Positions 60,223-64,000 of a DNA stretch of 64,000 nt are shown one piece after another; within the stretch, counting starts at the first letter, position 1; every line of letters starts with the position of its first letter. The position numbers and the translations under genes were made by a program. This DNA comes from SLRI01 sp964402505 (GTDB lineage: Bacteria; Pseudomonadota; Alphaproteobacteria; Geminicoccales; Geminicoccaceae), in contig CAYOCP010000010.1 of assembly GCA_964402505.1 (NCBI GenBank), positions 73,267 to 137,266 on the forward strand, written 5' to 3'. The notes below the pieces were generated by a model. That model was not told the origin of the DNA and did not search any database. It worked only from the letters and a program-made list of their open reading frames with translations.

Positions 60223-61224
60223 ATGCAGGCTAGGACAACAACGCCGGCGGGCCTGTCGCCCCGCCTGATCGAGCTCGCCCTCGATCACCTGGTCTGGCTC
60301 ATTCTCGCCGTGATCCTCCTCGTCTGCTCGCTCTCGATCGACCGCTTCTTCCAGGTCGGCATCTTCCTCAACATCCTGCAGCACGCGACCTTCGTCGGCC
60401 TTCTCGCCATCGGCCTCGCCTTCTGCATCATCGCCGGCCACATGGACCTCTCGGTGGAGTCCGTCATGGCCTTCTCCGCCATGCTCGGCGCCTGGCTCGC
60501 CGCGACCAGCGCCTCGGCCGCCGGCTTCGAGCTGCCGACCGTCGTCATCCTCGCCTGCTGCCTCGCCTTCGGCGCCCTGGCCGGCGCCTTCAACGCCTTC
60601 CTCGTCGTCCGGCTCAACATCAACGCCTTCATCGTCACGCTCGCCACCTACATCTCGATCCGCGGCCTCGGCCTGATCCTCACCGGCGGCCGCTCGATCT
60701 ACGGCCTGCCCGACAGCTTCAAGGGCATCGCCGCCACCAGCGTTTCGGGCGTGCCGCTCCTCGTCCTCATCCTGATCCTGGCCTACGTGGCCTTCGGGCT
60801 GCTCCTCACCCGCACCCGCTTCGGCCGCTACGTCTATCTCGTCGGCGGCAACCCGGTGGCCCCCTTCCGCGCCGGCATCGACGTCCAGAAGATGCTCTTC
60901 GCCGCCTTCGTCCTCTCGGGCGTGCTCGCCGCCTTCGCCGGCTTCCTCCTCGCCTCGCGCACCAACGGCGCCACCCCCAATCTCGGCCTCGGCATGCTTT
61001 TCGAGGTGTTCGCCGCGGTGGTCATCGGCGGCGTCGCCCTCAAGGGCGGCGTCGGCCGCCTCTCCGGCGTCTTCGCCGGCGTGCTCCTGCTCTCGACCAT
61101 CGACACCGCCATCAACGTGATGGGCCTCGACGCCTCCTATATGCAGGTGATCCGGGGCGGCCTCATGCTGCTCGCCGTCCTGCTCGACAGCCTCAAGACG
61201 CAGATCCGCCGGCGCTGGCTCTGA
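60223..61224 (+). CDS. Sugar ABC transporter permease, system D
   Basis: A 333-residue membrane protein with about ten hydrophobic segments. The CUT2 signature is modified: CIIAGHMDLSVESVMAFSA with H-M-D-L in place of G-I-D-L and Glu for Gly after the Val. The second block is VIGGVALKGGVGRLSGVFAG. The ATG at 60223 is chosen because GGGAG lies 5 bp upstream; an ATG at 60196 would add nine residues. It lies 415 bp behind the system D binding protein with the small gene between. Confidence 0.9.
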   Translation: MQARTTTPAGLSPRLIELALDHLVWLILAVILLVCSLSIDRFFQVGIFLNILQHATFVGLLAIGLAFCIIAGHMDLSVESVMAFSAMLGAWLAATSASAAGFELPTVVILACCLAFGALAGAFNAFLVVRLNINAFIVTLATYISIRGLGLILTGGRSIYGLPDSFKGIAATSVSGVPLLVLILILAYVAFGLLLTRTRFGRYVYLVGGNPVAPFRAGIDVQKMLFAAFVLSGVLAAFAGFLLASRTNGATPNLGLGMLFEVFAAVVIGGVALKGGVGRLSGVFAGVLLLSTIDTAINVMGLDASYMQVIRGGLMLLAVLLDSLKTQIRRRWL

Positions 61225-61270
61225 ACGCGGGCTTGGCCTCGGGGCGGAATCCGGCCTATCTGGGACCGGG

Positions 61271-62830
61271 ATGACCTTCTCGCCCCCGGATCGCGCCATG
61301 ACAGAGACCATCGAAGCCCTTCTCGCCCCTCATGCCGGAGACGCCCCCGCCATCGGCGCCCCCGAACGTCCGTGGCTCGACTTCGCGGGACTTCGCGGCC
61401 TTCTGGCCGAGACCCGGGAGAGCCTCGCGCGGGCCGGCATCGGCAGGGGCGATCGCGTCGCCATCGTCCTGCCCAACGGCCCGGCCATGGCGACCGCCTT
61501 CATCACCGTCGCCGCCAGCGCCACGACCGCCCCCCTCAACCCCGCCTACCGGGCGGAGGAGCTCGACTTCTACCTCTCCGATCTCGGCGCCAAAGCGCTC
61601 GTCGTGAACGAGGACGAGGCCGGCCCGGCGGTCGCCGCCGCGGCGCGCCACGGCTGCCGCGTGCTGCGCCTCGTGAGCGATCCGGCCCGGCCGGCCGGCC
61701 ATTTCCGGCTCGAGGGCGAGGGGGCTCCGACCACACCGGTCGGCCCCGCCGCCGCGAGCGCCGACGACGTGGCGCTGGTCCTGCACACCTCCGGCACCAC
61801 CTCGAGGCCCAAGATCGTGCCGCTCCTGCAGCGCAACATCGCCGCCTCCGCCCGCCATATCGGCCGCACCCTCGCCCTCTCGCCCGCCGACCGCTGCCTC
61901 AACATCATGCCGCTCTTCCACATCCACGGCCTGATCGCGGCGGTCACGAGCTCGCTCGCCGCCGGTGCCGCGGTCGCCTGCACGCCCGGCTTCAACGCGC
62001 TTCGCTTCTTCGCCTGGCTCGAGGAGGTGGATCCCACCTGGTACACGGCCGTTCCGACCATGCACCAAGCGATTCTCGCACGCGCCGACCGCAACCCGAA
62101 GATCATCGCAGGCGCAAAGCTCCGCCTCATCCGCTCCTCCTCGGCCTCGCTGCCGCCCCAGGTCATGGAGGCGCTCGAGAAGACCTTCGGCTGCCCCGTC
62201 ATCGAGAGCTACGGCATGACCGAGGCCACCCACCAGATGGCCTCCAACCCGCTGCCGCCGGCCCCGCGCAAGCCGGGCTCGGTCGGCATCGCCGCCGGAC
62301 CCCTGGTGCGCGTCGCCGACGGGGAGAACCGCTTCCTGCCGGCGGGCGGCACCGGCGAGGTGGTCATCTCCGGCCCCAACGTCACCCCCGGCTACGAGGC
62401 CAACGAGGCGGCCAACGCCGCCAATTTCTTCGAGGCCCAGGGCAAGCGCTGGTTCCGCACCGGCGATCAGGGTCACATGGACGAGGCCGGCTACCTCCGC
62501 CTAACCGGCCGGCTCAAGGAGATCATCAACCGGGGCGGCGAGAAGGTGAGCCCGCTCGAGGTGGACGTGGTGCTCATGGACCACCCGGCCGTCCAGCAGG
62601 TCGTCACCTTCGCCATGCCGCACGCGAAGCTCGGCGAGGAGGTGGCGGCGGCCGTGGTTCTGCGCGAGGGCGAGAGCGCCGACGAGCGCTCGATCCGCGA
62701 CTTCGCCGCCACCCGCCTCGCCGATTTCAAGGTGCCGCGCCGGGTGGTCATCCTGACCGAGATCCCGAAAGGCGCCACGGGCAAGCTGCAGCGCATCGGC
62801 CTCGCCCAGAAGCTCGGCCTCGGCACGTGA
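61271..62830 (+). CDS. AMP-forming acyl-CoA ligase (oxalyl-CoA synthetase/AAE3-like)
   Basis: A 519-residue ANL-family enzyme. The nucleotide loop is LHTSGTTSRPKIVPL, the A5 region is VIESYGMTEATHQM, A7/A8 are WFRTGDQGHMDEAGYLRLTG and RLKEIINRGGEKVSPLEV, and the catalytic lysine is in GATGKLQRIGL at the C-terminus. CLNIMPLFHIHGLIAAVTSSL and PTWYTAVPTMHQAIL match the subgroup that includes plant and yeast oxalyl-CoA synthetases (AAE3/Pcs60). The true acid is not proved. The stop overlaps the reductase start (GTGA). Confidence 0.88.
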   Translation: MTFSPPDRAMTETIEALLAPHAGDAPAIGAPERPWLDFAGLRGLLAETRESLARAGIGRGDRVAIVLPNGPAMATAFITVAASATTAPLNPAYRAEELDFYLSDLGAKALVVNEDEAGPAVAAAARHGCRVLRLVSDPARPAGHFRLEGEGAPTTPVGPAAASADDVALVLHTSGTTSRPKIVPLLQRNIAASARHIGRTLALSPADRCLNIMPLFHIHGLIAAVTSSLAAGAAVACTPGFNALRFFAWLEEVDPTWYTAVPTMHQAILARADRNPKIIAGAKLRLIRSSSASLPPQVMEALEKTFGCPVIESYGMTEATHQMASNPLPPAPRKPGSVGIAAGPLVRVADGENRFLPAGGTGEVVISGPNVTPGYEANEAANAANFFEAQGKRWFRTGDQGHMDEAGYLRLTGRLKEIINRGGEKVSPLEVDVVLMDHPAVQQVVTFAMPHAKLGEEVAAAVVLREGESADERSIRDFAATRLADFKVPRRVVILTEIPKGATGKLQRIGLAQKLGLGT

Positions 62831-63804
62831 AGGTCTGCATCTACGGCGCCGGCGCCATCGGCGGGCTCATCGGCGCCCGCCTCGCCCGGACCGGCGCCCG
62901 GACCAGCCTCGTCGCCCGCGGCCCGCACCTCGCCGCCATGCAGGCGAACGGCCTGACACTGGTCGATGGCGACGAGCGCTTCACCGTGCCCGTCACCGCC
63001 ACCGACGACCCGGCGGTGCTGGGGCCGCAGGACTACGTGATCGTCACCCTCAAGGCGCACCAGGTGCCGGGCGTGGTGCCCTCGCTGCAGCCGCTGCTCG
63101 GCCCCGATACCGCCGTCGTCATGGCGGTGAACGGCGTCCCCTGGTGGTACTTCTTCGGCCTCGGGGGCCCGCATGAAGGCCATCGCCTGCAAAGCGTCGA
63201 TCCCGACGACGTGCAGTGGCGGGGCATCGGCCCCGACCGCGTCATCGGCTGCGTCGTCTACCCGGCGGCCGAGGTCGTCGAGCCCGGCACCGTCCGCCTC
63301 GTCGAGGGCGACCGCTTCTCCCTGGGCGAGCCCTCGGGCGCGCGCACGCCGCGCATCGAGACCCTCTCCAAGGCGCTGATCGCGGCCGGTCTCAAGGCCC
63401 CCGTCCGCCCGAGAATCCGCGACGAGATCTGGATCAAGCTCTGGGGCAACCTCTCCTTCAACCCGATCAGCGCCCTCACCTGTGCCACCCTCGATGCCAT
63501 CTGCGCCGATCCCGGCACCCGTGCCGTCGCCAGCACCATGATGCTCGAAGCCCAGGCCACCGCGGAGAAGCTCGGGGTCCGCTTCGCCATTCCCGTCGAG
63601 AAGCGGATCGCCGGTGCCGCCGCCATCGGTGCCCACAAGACCTCCATGCTCCAGGACCTCGAGCGCGGCCGGACCTTGGAGATCGACGCGCTCGTCACCG
63701 CCGTGCAGGAGATGGCCCGCCTCACCGACACCCCCTCGCCCACCCTCGACACCGTCCTCGCCCTCGTCACCCTCCGCGCCGAAGTGGCCGGCTGCCACGG
63801 CTGA
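62827..63804 (+). CDS. 2-dehydropantoate 2-reductase family protein (PanE-like)
   Basis: A 325-residue NADPH-dependent reductase: N-terminal ICIYGAGAIGGLIGARLA-type Rossmann motif (seen as VCIYGAGAIGGLIGARLA), YVIVTLKAHQV, and the C-terminal domain with the catalytic lysine in DEIWIKLWGNLSFNPISAL, then HKTSMLQDLERGRTLEIDAL. This is the ketopantoate reductase fold of CoA synthesis. The linker around VPWWYFFGLGGPHEG is longer than in true PanE, and the operon partner is an acyl-CoA ligase. A role on another 2-keto acid is possible. GTG start overlapping the ligase stop. Confidence 0.88.
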   Translation: MKVCIYGAGAIGGLIGARLARTGARTSLVARGPHLAAMQANGLTLVDGDERFTVPVTATDDPAVLGPQDYVIVTLKAHQVPGVVPSLQPLLGPDTAVVMAVNGVPWWYFFGLGGPHEGHRLQSVDPDDVQWRGIGPDRVIGCVVYPAAEVVEPGTVRLVEGDRFSLGEPSGARTPRIETLSKALIAAGLKAPVRPRIRDEIWIKLWGNLSFNPISALTCATLDAICADPGTRAVASTMMLEAQATAEKLGVRFAIPVEKRIAGAAAIGAHKTSMLQDLERGRTLEIDALVTAVQEMARLTDTPSPTLDTVLALVTLRAEVAGCHG

Positions 63805-64000
63805 AGGCTCGTGATTTTCGGGTCCACGAGAGACAGAGGCGGCTGTTGACGCGCTCGCAGGAAGTGCGGGCGGCCAATCGGCGCGCGAGGGGCCACCACT
63901 GGCGCCCGTCCAAATCGGGGACACGAACCGAATTTAACTTTTTGCGGGTGACGATCAGATCAAGCGCCGGCTCGCCGACCAGCCATGCGTGCCGCGACCC
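63805..64000. other. Gene-free end of window with a less GC-rich motif
   Basis: No credible coding frame. Between 63915 and 63948 the sequence CGGGGACACGAACCG followed by AATTTAACTTTTTGCGG stands out against the GC-rich surroundings. It resembles the ends of short dispersed elements, but no transposase or second copy is in view. Confidence 0.3.

Overview
This is a very GC-rich window (visibly around 70%) with dense, bidirectional, mostly overlapping genes. The block rplU-rpmA-obgE-proB-proA-nadD-rsfS-rlmH, the Cpa-type Tad pilus locus, a form II CoxL-like protein and many sugar ABC transporters point to an alphaproteobacterium. I would guess Rhodospirillales, perhaps a Geminicoccaceae-like lineage, but no rRNA is present to test this.

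Layout. 1-7.2 kb: the end of a polar amino acid type binding protein, a DacB-type D,D-peptidase, an orphan CoxL-like molybdenum hydroxylase, an M48 lipoprotein protease overlapping a nuclease-like protein, tRNA-Arg(CCT) and a cupin. 7.4-12.6 kb: a sugar isomerase/epimerase plus Gfo/Idh oxidoreductase pair converging on a CUT2-type sugar transporter (system A). The gap between them holds five TTGCA-N5-TGCAA dyads at a strict ~32 bp period. 12.7-18.4 kb: a broken higBA toxin-antitoxin pair, an LVIVD-repeat protein and sugar transporter B, with terminator-like repeats. 18.5-25.2 kb: a complete N-ATPase (alternative F1Fo-type) operon in the order D-C-Q-R-B-E-F-A-G. 25.2-31.1 kb: ribosomal proteins L21/L27, the Obg GTPase, proline synthesis, NAD synthesis and ribosome-associated factors. 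Two of these genes (rsfS, rlmH) appear to start at CTG inside CTGA stop/start overlaps.

31.2-35.5 kb: a divergent amino-sugar recycling cluster (SIS deaminase/isomerase, GlcNAc-type kinase, MurQ, NagA). 35.7-45.6 kb: a Tad/Flp pilus operon (TPR-SPOR lipoprotein, Flp pilin, CpaA-F, TadB, TadC). 46.2-50.3 kb: an orphan FliW and sugar transporter C. 50.4-54 kb: two overlapping FluC fluoride channel genes, a SelA-like PLP enzyme, an SDR dehydrogenase and a lone sugar-transport ATPase. 54-61.2 kb: ilvD, a convergent trio (uracil-DNA glycosylase family, DUF488, Rieske-FAD oxidoreductase), then a binding protein and a permease that probably complete the lone ATPase (system D). 61.3-63.8 kb: an AMP-forming acyl-CoA ligase and a PanE-family reductase.

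The general picture is a heterotroph with large sugar uptake capacity, wall-sugar recycling, surface adhesion pili and a second rotary ATPase. I saw no CRISPR array, prophage or intact insertion sequence. The most unexplained element is the helically phased dyad array at 9402-9545.
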